From an uncultured Clostridia bacterium (lineage in GTDB: Bacteria; Bacillota; Clostridia; UBA1381), in the NCBI GenBank assembly GCA_910578235.1, contig CAJTPP010000054.1:10600-17574 (forward strand): DNA of 6,975 bases. Reading direction: 5' to 3'. Position 1 is the first letter of the stretch, and every line of letters begins with the position of its first letter. A program made the position numbers and the translations under genes. A model generated the notes under the pieces. That model searched no databases and was not told where the DNA came from. It worked only from the letters and a program-made list of their open reading frames with translations. Shown here piece by piece: positions 1-5,061 of the stretch.

Positions 1-571
1 CCGTCAGCTTGTGAAAACGCCTCTGTCCCTTACCGCACATTGCAAGGAGATTTTCATATGTCATAGTAACAGTACGAGTCTGCTGCCACGCGTTCGGCAG
101 CCAGCGGATAAGCTCTTTCCAATAGGCCTTATCTTTTGTTTCAAGATATTTTTTTCTCATATGTTCCAAGAACTCTATATGACTGTCTATTATATCACCC
201 AGTTTTTTTCCGTCATAATCAAGCTCAGCGTTATAATCATCGGTTTCAAAGCATTCGCGTGTTATCGGCGTGGATGACAGCTTATGCATCGTTGACGTGC
301 TGTTGGCGACAGTGCCGACCTTATACGTGTCAAATTCCTTCCACCAGTACAGCGGCGCGGTAATATCAACAGACACCATGATCTGACGCATAAACTTTCT
401 GTGCTCGCTGCCGGATCTTATAAGTCTCTGAGCGAGAGATAAATCATTTTCACCTATAACAACCTTACCGTTTTCCTCAGCAGTATCGCTTCTTTTCCAC
501 GACTCCAAAGGATTTCTCATTCCGTGCAGCGCTCTTTTAAAACCGTACACCTCTGTATTTTCAAAGTTCAT
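1..571 (-). CDS. ThyX-fold-like protein lacking the ThyX signature (partial, 3' end outside window)
   Basis: An open frame of 190 codons runs without a stop to the window edge, so the C-terminus is missing. Its ATG shares one base with the upstream ABC-F stop (TAATG), and an AAGGAAGG Shine-Dalgarno lies about 9 nt ahead, which implies translational coupling. No function is firmly recognised. The layout resembles flavin-dependent thymidylate synthase ThyX: a 'LIRSGSEHRKFMRQI' helix (residues 50-64), a strand and aromatic segment 'VDITAPLYWWKEF' (68-80), 'TVANSTSTMHKL' (87-98) where ThyX carries RHRxxSxNxxSxRY, and a later 'IRWLP...TRTVTMTYENLLAM' (155-178) like the ThyX 'RxxLP...' segment. The Arg/His/Ser/Arg/Tyr residues of the ThyX signature are replaced, so classical dTMP synthesis is unlikely if the homology holds. 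Such proteins are, from memory, also seen in phages and Firmicutes as hypothetical proteins. The coding call is firm; the fold assignment is inference from remembered ThyX sequences. Confidence 0.72.
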   Translation of the reverse strand, partial: MNFENTEVYGFKRALHGMRNPLESWKRSDTAEENGKVVIGENDLSLAQRLIRSGSEHRKFMRQIMVSVDITAPLYWWKEFDTYKVGTVANSTSTMHKLSSTPITRECFETDDYNAELDYDGKKLGDIIDSHIEFLEHMRKKYLETKDKAYWKELIRWLPNAWQQTRTVTMTYENLLAMCGKGQRRFHKLT

Positions 572-2184
572 TATACTTTTCCTTCCTTTTTCATCTCCAG
601 ATATTCATCAAACGTGCACATTCTGTCCACGATTGAGCCGTCCGCGCGTATATCTATGATCCTGTTCGCGATAGTATTAACAAACTCATGGTCGTGCGAA
701 GCGAAAATAATATTACCCTTAAACGCTTTGAGACCGTTATTTACAGCGGTTATAGACTCAAGATCGAGATGGTTTGTCGGCTGATCCAGTATCAGCACAT
801 TTGATCCGTACAGCATCATGCGCGACAGCATACATCTGACCTTTTCCCCGCCCGACAAAACACTTACCTGCTTAAACACATCCTCGCCCGAGAACAACAT
901 TCTGCCGAGGAAACCGCGTATATACGACTCGTTCTGCGTCTCAAATCCCTCTGCGCTGTATTGTCTGAGCCAGTCTACGAGATTAAGCTCACAACCGTCA
1001 AAATACTTTGAATTATCCTTCGGGAAATAGCTCTGCGACGTGCTCACCCCCCATTTGACAGTGCCTTCGTCGCTCTCGCTTTCACCCGCCAGAATTTGCA
1101 TAAGCGCTGTGATAGCAATTTCATTTTCACCTATGACGGCTATTTTATCATCATGGTTCATAGTAAATGATACATTATCAAGCAGCTTTTCACCGTTTAT
1201 TGTCTTTGAAATGCTGTCTACAGTCAAAAGATCGCGTCCGGCCTCTCTGTCCATCTCAAATCCGACAAACGGATAACGTCTTGACGATGCCGGAAGTTCC
1301 TCAACCGTCAGCTTATCAAGCATTTTCTTTCTGCTTGTAGCTTGCTTTGACTTCGATTTGTTAGCTGAAAAACGCTGAATAAAAGTTTGCAGCTCCTTGA
1401 TTTTTTCCTCAGCCTTTTTGTTCTGCTGCTTGATAAGACGCTCCATCATCTGGCTCGACTCATACCAGAACTCATAGTTTCCGACATACATTTTCACCTT
1501 TGAATAGTCGATATCAACAATATGCGTACATACAACATTAAGGAAATATCTGTCGTGAGACACCACAATAACCGTGCCCTCATAATCAAGCAGAAAATCC
1601 TCAAGCCATTCTATCGCCTGCAAATCCAAATGATTGGTAGGCTCGTCCAGAAGAATTATATCAGGATCACCAAACAAAGCCTGCGCAAGAAGTATCTTTA
1701 CCTTTTCATTTCCGCCCAAATCAGCCATGTTTGAATACAAAAGATCTTCCTCAAGACCAAGCCCCTGCAAAAGTTTTGACGCGTTTGATTCCGCCTCCCA
1801 GCCGTCCATCTCGGCAAACTCCGCCTCAAGATCAGCGGCGCGAAGTCCGTCCTCGTCGGAAAAATCCTCTTTCGCGTACAGCGCGTCCTTTTCTTTCATT
1901 ATGTCATATAACTTTTTGTTGCCCATAATAATCGTGTCCAGCACACTGTATTCATCATAGGCAAAATGATCCTGTTTTAAAACTGACATACGGCAGTTAG
2001 GATCAATAGCCACCTCACCTGTTGTCGAGTCAAGCTCGCCTGACAGAATTTTCAGAAATGTTGACTTTCCGGCGCCGTTCGCGCCGATAACACCATAGCA
2101 ATTGCCCGGCGTAAATTTAAGATTGACATCCGAAAACAAATTTTGTCCGCTGAAATTCAGACTTACATTGGTTACTGTTATCAT
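571..2184 (-). CDS. ykpA: ABC-F family ATPase, YkpA/YbiT type
   Basis: This 537-residue soluble protein has two ABC domains and no membrane segments. ABC-F proteins bind near the ribosomal E site and modulate translation; the job of the YkpA/YbiT branch is poorly defined. NBD1 has Walker A GANGAGKST (34-42), an Arm-like insertion (about 90-135), signature LGGNE (156-160), Walker B with D180/E181 in LLDEPTNHLD, and switch H210. The basic linker with 'RFSANKSKSKQATSR' (271-285) is the PtIM segment typical of the family. NBD2 has degenerate Walker A GENEIAITAL (352-361), intact signature LSGGE (443-447), Walker B LILDQPTNHLD in which the catalytic Glu is Q468, and switch H497. Length and sequence match remembered B. 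subtilis YkpA (about 540 aa). The start is supported by a GGGAG Shine-Dalgarno 7 nt upstream and by the N-terminus matching the family. It has its own promoter and is coupled to the downstream ThyX-like gene. A resistance ABC-F role is less likely given the YkpA-like linker. Confidence 0.95.
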   Translation of the reverse strand: MITVTNVSLNFSGQNLFSDVNLKFTPGNCYGVIGANGAGKSTFLKILSGELDSTTGEVAIDPNCRMSVLKQDHFAYDEYSVLDTIIMGNKKLYDIMKEKDALYAKEDFSDEDGLRAADLEAEFAEMDGWEAESNASKLLQGLGLEEDLLYSNMADLGGNEKVKILLAQALFGDPDIILLDEPTNHLDLQAIEWLEDFLLDYEGTVIVVSHDRYFLNVVCTHIVDIDYSKVKMYVGNYEFWYESSQMMERLIKQQNKKAEEKIKELQTFIQRFSANKSKSKQATSRKKMLDKLTVEELPASSRRYPFVGFEMDREAGRDLLTVDSISKTINGEKLLDNVSFTMNHDDKIAVIGENEIAITALMQILAGESESDEGTVKWGVSTSQSYFPKDNSKYFDGCELNLVDWLRQYSAEGFETQNESYIRGFLGRMLFSGEDVFKQVSVLSGGEKVRCMLSRMMLYGSNVLILDQPTNHLDLESITAVNNGLKAFKGNIIFASHDHEFVNTIANRIIDIRADGSIVDRMCTFDEYLEMKKEGKV

Positions 2185-2208
2185 TTATTTTCTCCCATAA
2201 TGTTTTTT

Positions 2209-2226
2209 ATTGGTTTTATTGGTTTT
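2209..2226. repeat. Two tandem copies of a 9-nt repeat in the ABC-F leader
   Basis: ATTGGTTTT occurs twice back to back (2209-2217 and 2218-2226), followed by a partial third copy (ATTA). On the transcribed minus strand this reads AAAACCAAT twice. It sits at the predicted 5' end of the ABC-F transcript, just upstream of the Shine-Dalgarno. It may be a slippage product without function. Confidence 0.5.
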
Positions 2227-2234
2227 ATTACTAA

Positions 2235-2263
2235 ATTATACTATATCATCAGCGCAATTGCAA
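2235..2263 (-). promoter_or_regulatory. Sigma-A-type promoter of the ABC-F unit
   Basis: Reading the minus strand, a -35 TTGCAA (2258-2263) is followed after exactly 17 nt by a perfect -10 TATAAT (2235-2240). Transcription would begin near 2228, giving a leader of about 45 nt before the ABC-F ATG. It lies in the 120-bp gap behind the AraC-type gene, so the ABC-F pair can be expressed independently of that regulator. Confidence 0.75.
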
Positions 2264-2304
2264 GACAAATTATTAACGCAATTCATAACAAAGCTGTTCT
2301 TTGC

Positions 2305-3165
2305 CTAAACGCTGTCACCGCCTTTATGCATATTCTTAAACTCATCGGGCGTCATACCCACATATCTTACGAACGCGCGGTAAAAAGTGGAATAATCCGC
2401 GAACCCGCACCTCGCAAAAACGCTTGTAGCCTTGTGTCCCTCCATAATCAGATTTTTTGCGGCTGTTACGCGGCGCATATTAAGATACGCCTTAATGGTC
2501 ATGCCTGTTTTCTCTTTAAACAGACGGCTGGCGTACGAATGGGACATAAACATAGCGTCCGCAACAGATGCCGCTGTTATGTCCTCGGAGTAATGCCGGT
2601 CTATATAATTACAGATTGAGTTTGTTTTGGCGTCTGTCAGCACACTTTTGTATTCAGGCGCGTCGCTTACCCATATATGATTTAGCTTTAAGATTATCTG
2701 CACAGTGCATAGCAGAACCATTAAATCAGTTTCAGGCACAACGTCCTCGCAGTATTTTTCTATTTCTCCGAAAATTTTATCTATATTGTATTTTTTTACC
2801 TTATCTGCGGGAATTAAGTTTAGCTCTCCCGCCGCGCGGGAATTGAGAATTTCTTCCGCTTCGGGAAATCTTGAAAGAAATCCGGGATAAATATGCAGGA
2901 ATTCCCTTTTGTATTCGCATTCCTTAGGGAAACTAAACGAGTGAAATTCCTCAGGCTTTGTTATAATTAAATCCCCCTCGGAAAGACTGTATTCCTTTCC
3001 CTCGACAGCATACAGAAGCCCGCCGGAAACAATATGCAGCAACTCATGACACTTGTGCAGATGCGAGTTGAAATTATATCCCTTTGACGTATTGAAGCTA
3101 TACATGTACCCGTCTGTATCATTGTTTATAACATGATTTCCGTGCCGTATTATTTTCTTTTCCAT
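2305..3165 (-). CDS. AraC-family transcriptional regulator with N-terminal cupin domain
   Basis: A 286-residue DNA-binding regulator, presumably cytoplasmic and responding to a small molecule. The N-terminal half is a cupin-type ligand domain: 'HLHKCHELLHIVSGG' (35-49), then 'YSLSEGDLIITKPEEFHSF' (59-77), the usual beta-barrel pattern of AraC sensors. The C-terminal about 100 residues hold the two helix-turn-helix units: 'ITAASVADAMFMSHSYASRLFKEKTG' spans 196-221, and the second, about 246-276, includes 'ARCGFADYSTFYRAFVRYVG' and ends at MTPDEFK. Length is normal for the family. The ATG at 3165 is chosen because GGAGAG lies 6 nt ahead; the in-frame TTG six codons upstream would place that Shine-Dalgarno inside the gene. 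It diverges from nfo and no sugar or catabolic operon adjoins it, so its effector and targets are unknown. Its 3' end has only a weak hairpin, so read-through into the ABC-F gene is possible. Confidence 0.95.
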   Translation of the reverse strand: MEKKIIRHGNHVINNDTDGYMYSFNTSKGYNFNSHLHKCHELLHIVSGGLLYAVEGKEYSLSEGDLIITKPEEFHSFSFPKECEYKREFLHIYPGFLSRFPEAEEILNSRAAGELNLIPADKVKKYNIDKIFGEIEKYCEDVVPETDLMVLLCTVQIILKLNHIWVSDAPEYKSVLTDAKTNSICNYIDRHYSEDITAASVADAMFMSHSYASRLFKEKTGMTIKAYLNMRRVTAAKNLIMEGHKATSVFARCGFADYSTFYRAFVRYVGMTPDEFKNMHKGGDSV

Positions 3166-3215
3166 AATAATCTCTCCGCTCAACCTCTTATTTCAGGTTT
3201 TATCTCCATGCAGTA

Positions 3216-3245
3216 ATTCTAACATATGAGGTCAAAAAATGCAAA
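3216..3245 (-). promoter_or_regulatory. Likely promoter of the AraC-type regulator
   Basis: On the minus strand, TTTGCA (3240-3245) is followed after 18 nt by TAGAAT (3216-3221). The -10 is preceded by TG at the extended -10 position (TGTTAGAAT), which can compensate for the weak -35. The predicted start near 3209 leaves a leader of about 45 nt before the ATG at 3165. Confidence 0.55.
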
Positions 3246-3249
3246 CAAA

Positions 3250-3309
3250 ACCTTATAGCTTTCATAACATAAAATAATGGAAATACAATTTAAACTGACC
3301 GGATAAGGT
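3250..3309. promoter_or_regulatory. Possible paired operator half-sites between divergent promoters
   Basis: ACCTTAT (3250-3256) and its exact reverse complement ATAAGGT (3303-3309) are 53 bp apart centre to centre, close to five helical turns. One copy lies just upstream of the AraC-type -35, the other abuts the -35 of the nfo promoter. The placement would suit a looping or dual-promoter regulator, possibly the neighbouring AraC protein acting on itself, but 7-bp matches can arise by chance and AraC proteins more often use direct repeats. Confidence 0.25.
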
Positions 3310-3310
3310 A

Positions 3311-3340
3311 TTGACATCTGACGCTTTGATATGATATCAT
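3311..3340 (+). promoter_or_regulatory. Sigma-A-type promoter of nfo
   Basis: A perfect -35 TTGACA (3311-3316) is followed after 18 nt by TATCAT (3335-3340), five of six matches to TATAAT. Transcription would start near 3347, leaving a leader of about 80 nt. The -10 lies inside the 10-bp palindrome ATGATATCAT (3331-3340), and a second perfect palindrome TTGTATACAA (3356-3365) follows just past the predicted start; either could be an operator. Confidence 0.7.
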
Positions 3341-3414
3341 CACTTATATAAATTATTGTATACAAATCCGTCATGCCGGCACACTTGGGCGGCGGCGCAA
3401 TTAATTATGTAAAA

Positions 3415-3420
3415 AGGAGA
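3415..3420 (+). promoter_or_regulatory. Ribosome binding site that fixes the nfo start
   Basis: AGGAGA lies 6 nt before the ATG at 3427. No comparable site precedes the upstream in-frame ATG at 3373, and the 18 extra residues it would add do not resemble endonuclease IV, whose N-terminus normally begins close to '[13 protein letters not shown]'. Confidence 0.85.
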
Positions 3421-3426
3421 AAAAAT

Positions 3427-4260
3427 ATGTTAAACATAGGCTGTCACTTATCAGCGTCAAAAGGCTATCTTCATATGGGAAAAGAAGCTACAGATATCGG
3501 CGCGAATACATTCGCGTTTTTTACCCGAAATCCGCGCGGGGGAAGCGCCAAAGCTATTGACACGGATGATGTCAAGGCGTTTCTTGAATATGCCAAGGAG
3601 CATAGTTTTGCGATGCTTGTGGCGCATGCCCCGTACACGCTTAACGCGTGCTCAAACAAGGAGGAAACACGCGAATTCGCTCTGAACACAATGAAAGACG
3701 ATCTCGCGCGCATGGAATACACGCCGCATCAATACTATAACTTCCATCCGGGAAGTCATGTGGGGCAAGGCGAGGAAACGGGTATTGAGCTTATTACAAA
3801 ACAGCTCAACACTGTTTTGACAAAGGACATGACAACAACTGTGCTGCTTGAAACCATGGCGGGAAAAGGCAGTGAAATCGGACGCTCGTTCGAGGAGCTG
3901 AAAGCTATTATTGACGGCGTTGAACTTGATGAAAAGCTTGGTGTCTGCCTTGACACCTGCCATGTCTACGACGCGGGCTATGATATTGTGAACGATCTTG
4001 ACGGGGTGCTTGACGAGTTTGACCGCGTGATCGGTCTTGAACGCTTAAAGGCGATGCACATGAACGACAGTAAAAACCCGTTTGAAAGCCATAAGGACAG
4101 GCACGAAAAAATCGGCGAGGGAAGTATCGGTCTTGACACAATGATAAAAATTATAAATCACCCTAAACTTCAGGGACTTCCGATAATACTTGAAACGCCT
4201 AACGAGCTTGACGGCTACGCGCACGAAATCGCTGTGCTTCGCAACGCGTATAACGGATAA
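3427..4260 (+). CDS. nfo: Endonuclease IV (AP endonuclease, Nfo family)
   Basis: A 277-residue protein of the usual Nfo length, forming an AP-endonuclease TIM barrel. The enzyme cleaves the phosphodiester bond 5' to abasic sites and removes 3'-blocking groups, acting in base-excision repair in the cytoplasm with a trinuclear zinc centre. All nine expected ligands are present at family spacing: H67 (AHAPY), H107 (NFHPGSH), E142 ([13 protein letters not shown]), D176 and H179 ([12 protein letters not shown]), H211 (MHMND), D224 and H226 (DRHEKIGEG), and E256 (LETPNE). It corresponds well to E. coli Nfo (69, 109, 145, 179, 182, 216, 229, 231, 261). It stands alone, with its own promoter upstream and an intrinsic terminator immediately after the stop, and diverges from the AraC-type gene. 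I see no complete LexA box upstream, so SOS control is not supported by the sequence. Confidence 0.98.
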   Translation: MLNIGCHLSASKGYLHMGKEATDIGANTFAFFTRNPRGGSAKAIDTDDVKAFLEYAKEHSFAMLVAHAPYTLNACSNKEETREFALNTMKDDLARMEYTPHQYYNFHPGSHVGQGEETGIELITKQLNTVLTKDMTTTVLLETMAGKGSEIGRSFEELKAIIDGVELDEKLGVCLDTCHVYDAGYDIVNDLDGVLDEFDRVIGLERLKAMHMNDSKNPFESHKDRHEKIGEGSIGLDTMIKIINHPKLQGLPIILETPNELDGYAHEIAVLRNAYNG

Positions 4261-4265
4261 AAATA

Positions 4266-4307
4266 AAAACATGCTTCTTTTTATAAACGGAGCATGTTTT
4301 CTTTTTT
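4266..4307 (+). terminator. Intrinsic terminator of nfo
   Basis: AAAACATGCT (4266-4275) pairs perfectly over 10 bp with AGCATGTTTT (4291-4300), with a T·G and a C-G pair extending the stem inward, then CTTTTTT follows. It begins 5 nt after the nfo stop. The opposite strand also has a T-rich tail, so it could stop minus-strand transcripts coming from downstream. Confidence 0.85.
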
Positions 4308-4474
4308 ATTGTATTTTTGCGCTGTCAATGCCGCTTTCTTATTTATTATAGTATTAAAAGTTACTGCCGCCAAACTTAAACTTACGAATAAGCTGAGGGT
4401 TCCACAGGGCGATAAGTTCTTCCTTGGTCGTTTTGAGGGGCTTCCAAAGAGGGAAAATCAAAATCCGCCTTTGG

Positions 4475-4513
4475 TTTTTTTGCTTCTTTTTGCCGCAAAA
4501 AGAAGCAAAAAAA
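4475..4513. repeat. Perfect 18-bp inverted repeat with 3-nt loop
   Basis: TTTTTTTGCTTCTTTTTG (4475-4492) is exactly complementary to 4496-4513, with CCG between. The stem is symmetric: a T7/A7 base, a GCTTC/GAAGC block, a T5/A5 block and a closing G-C pair. On either strand the GC block is followed by A rather than T, so it is not a normal terminator. It abuts the CCAAAG/CTTTGG hairpin just upstream. It could be the end of a small non-autonomous repeat, a protein-binding palindrome, or a transcript-stabilising hairpin. Confidence 0.85.
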
Positions 4514-4526
4514 TGTCAAAAAAGAC

Positions 4527-4555
4527 TTGCAAAATTCCTGTTAATATGATAACAT
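4527..4555 (+). promoter_or_regulatory. Weak candidate promoter ahead of the structured element
   Basis: TTGCAA (4527-4532) and TAACAT (4550-4555) are 17 nt apart; each matches the consensus at four positions. TATGAT (4545-4550) is a better -10 by sequence but is too close to this -35. Transcription would start just before the inverted repeat at 4563. It is the nearest candidate for driving the structured element and the small ORF at 4763. Confidence 0.3.
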
Positions 4556-4562
4556 GAAAAAT

Positions 4563-4674
4563 GCTAAACCTTTAAATTTTAATAATTCATCAAAAACCAG
4601 TGTACGCTATGTTAAAAACGTACGCTAAAATTATTATTGCTGGTTTTTGGGAATAAGAATTTTAAAGGTTTAGC
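4563..4674 (+). ncRNA. Structured RNA candidate: 112-nt imperfect hairpin
   Basis: The outer stem is perfect over 14 bp: GCTAAACCTTTAAA (4563-4576) with 4661-4674. After an asymmetric internal loop (14 and 11 nt), CAAAAACCAG (4591-4600) pairs with CTGGTTTTTG (4640-4649) over 10 bp. Inside, GTACG (4602-4606) can pair with CGTAC (4619-4623). An intrinsic terminator begins 20 nt after the structure and the Shine-Dalgarno of a small ORF lies 27 nt after that. It may be a regulatory leader, an independent small RNA (stem, bubble, stem recalls 6S-like topology, but it is short), or a small MITE-like element; I see no target-site duplication. No known riboswitch class is recognised. Strand is inferred from the terminator. 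Confidence 0.45.
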
Positions 4675-4693
4675 GACTTGAAGCGGCGTTTTT

Positions 4694-4719
4694 AAGCGCG
4701 GCTTCGGCCGCGCTTTTTT
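4694..4719 (+). terminator. Strong intrinsic terminator or attenuator upstream of the small ORF
   Basis: AAGCGCGGC (4694-4702), TTCG loop, GCCGCGCTT (4707-4715), with a T-run to 4719. It ends 27 nt before the Shine-Dalgarno of the 85-residue ORF, leaving too little room for a separate promoter, so transcription of that ORF probably has to pass through it. Possible competing pairings upstream are short: GAAGC (4680-4684) with GCTTC (4701-4705), or GCGGC (4683-4687) with GCCGC (4707-4711). Confidence 0.85.
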
Positions 4720-4762
4720 AATATGCGGCACAATAACTTTACGCAAAGGAGGTGAAATATTC

Positions 4763-5020
4763 ATGGGTTACAGTTTTCTCGATGCAATATATAACGAATA
4801 TGCGTCTAATAACATGGACGATATATATGCTCACGCGACAGAATCGGAATTAACATTCAGACATAAATATATAACTCCCCTCATAAAAGAAAATAAAAAG
4901 GAAGGCGAGGAAATGGAAGTTTTCTTCAACGCCGCTCTTTCCCAATCAAACGAGGAAGATTTTAAAAATGGTTTTAAGGCTTGCATGCGCCTGATAAACG
5001 AATGTCTAAATCCCAGATAA
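4763..5020 (+). CDS. Small acidic helical protein of unknown function (85 aa)
   Basis: I do not recognise this gene with confidence. Coding status is supported by an excellent Shine-Dalgarno (AAAGGAGGTG, 4745-4754) about 10 nt before the ATG and by an intrinsic terminator beginning at the stop codon. The product has no signal peptide, membrane segment or Cys/His metal cluster. It looks wholly alpha-helical and rich in Glu, Asp and Lys (for example 'IKENKKEGEEMEVFF', 41-55). The C-terminal stretch 'EEDFKNGFKACMRLINECL' (64-82) loosely recalls small Clostridia proteins of the DUF6809 type, which end in a similar 'F..GF..G.rL..E' helix; this is from memory and tentative. The gene lies alone between a structured leader and a convergent ABC exporter unit. 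The terminator at 4694-4719 suggests its expression is conditional or at low level. Confidence 0.75.
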   Translation: MGYSFLDAIYNEYASNNMDDIYAHATESELTFRHKYITPLIKENKKEGEEMEVFFNAALSQSNEEDFKNGFKACMRLINECLNPR

Positions 5021-5058
5021 AAAAAGATATTGAGGCTTCGGCTTCAATATCTTTTTTT
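5019..5058. terminator. Bidirectional intrinsic terminator between convergent genes
   Basis: An 18-bp stem: seven A plus GATATTGAGGC (5019-5036), a TTCG loop, and GCTTCAATATC plus seven T (5041-5058), with one G·T pair. On the opposite strand the A-run becomes a T-run, so it also serves the minus-strand exporter genes, whose stop is 4 nt away at 5062. The stem starts inside the TAA stop of the small ORF. Confidence 0.93.
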
Positions 5059-5061
5059 GCA

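Larger units (their letters stand above)
4308..4562. other. Gene-free region with hairpins and repeat-like character
   Basis: No convincing gene is present. A plus-strand open frame beginning inside the nfo terminator lacks a Shine-Dalgarno and is not accepted. The stretch 4380-4513 has the feel of a dispersed intergenic repeat of Clostridia: a moderately GC-rich, non-coding-looking segment ending in tandem hairpins. The first hairpin is CCAAAG (4444-4449) with CTTTGG (4469-4474), directly followed by seven T, so it may act as a terminator. The second is the 18-bp repeat listed separately. Weak plus-strand promoter-like matches occur at 4322-4349 (CTGTCA, 16 nt, TATTAT). A better minus-strand match is TTGGCG (4368-4373), 17 nt, TATAAT (4345-4350). 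The repeat idea rests on impression, not on a search. Confidence 0.4.

Noticed and set aside
1634..1960. 108-codon open frame antisense to the ABC-F gene
   Set aside because: Ser/Arg-rich shadow frame of a well-supported gene on the other strand, with no ribosome binding site.
2289..2303. Hairpin after the AraC-type gene (CAAAG/CTTTG) as a terminator
   Set aside because: Only 5 bp with no proper T-run on the minus strand; too weak to call.
3166..3183. TTG start six codons upstream for the AraC-type gene
   Set aside because: The GGAGAG ribosome binding site lies inside this extension and is ideally placed for the ATG at 3165.
3219..3232. LexA (SOS) box near AACATATG upstream of nfo
   Set aside because: Only one half matches the GAAC-N4-GTTC pattern; the other half is GAGG, and it lies in the AraC-type promoter rather than at the nfo promoter.
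3373..3426. In-frame upstream ATG that would extend endonuclease IV by 18 residues
   Set aside because: No ribosome binding site precedes it, the added residues do not resemble the family, and a good AGGAGA sits before the ATG at 3427.
4294..4557. Plus-strand open frame of 87 codons between nfo and the structured element
   Set aside because: It starts inside the nfo terminator, has no ribosome binding site, and runs through the 18-bp inverted repeat, giving low-complexity Phe/Leu/Lys stretches.
4602..4627. Start of a CRISPR or iteron array (two GTACGCTA copies)
   Set aside because: Only two 8-nt copies with no further units, no cas or replication gene in the window.
4563..4674. Integron attC site, suggested by GCTAAAC ... 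GTTTAGC ends
   Set aside because: The ends miss the RYYYAAC/GTTRRRY consensus at one base pair, the outer stem is a continuous 14 bp instead of two short boxes, and there is no integrase or gene cassette nearby.
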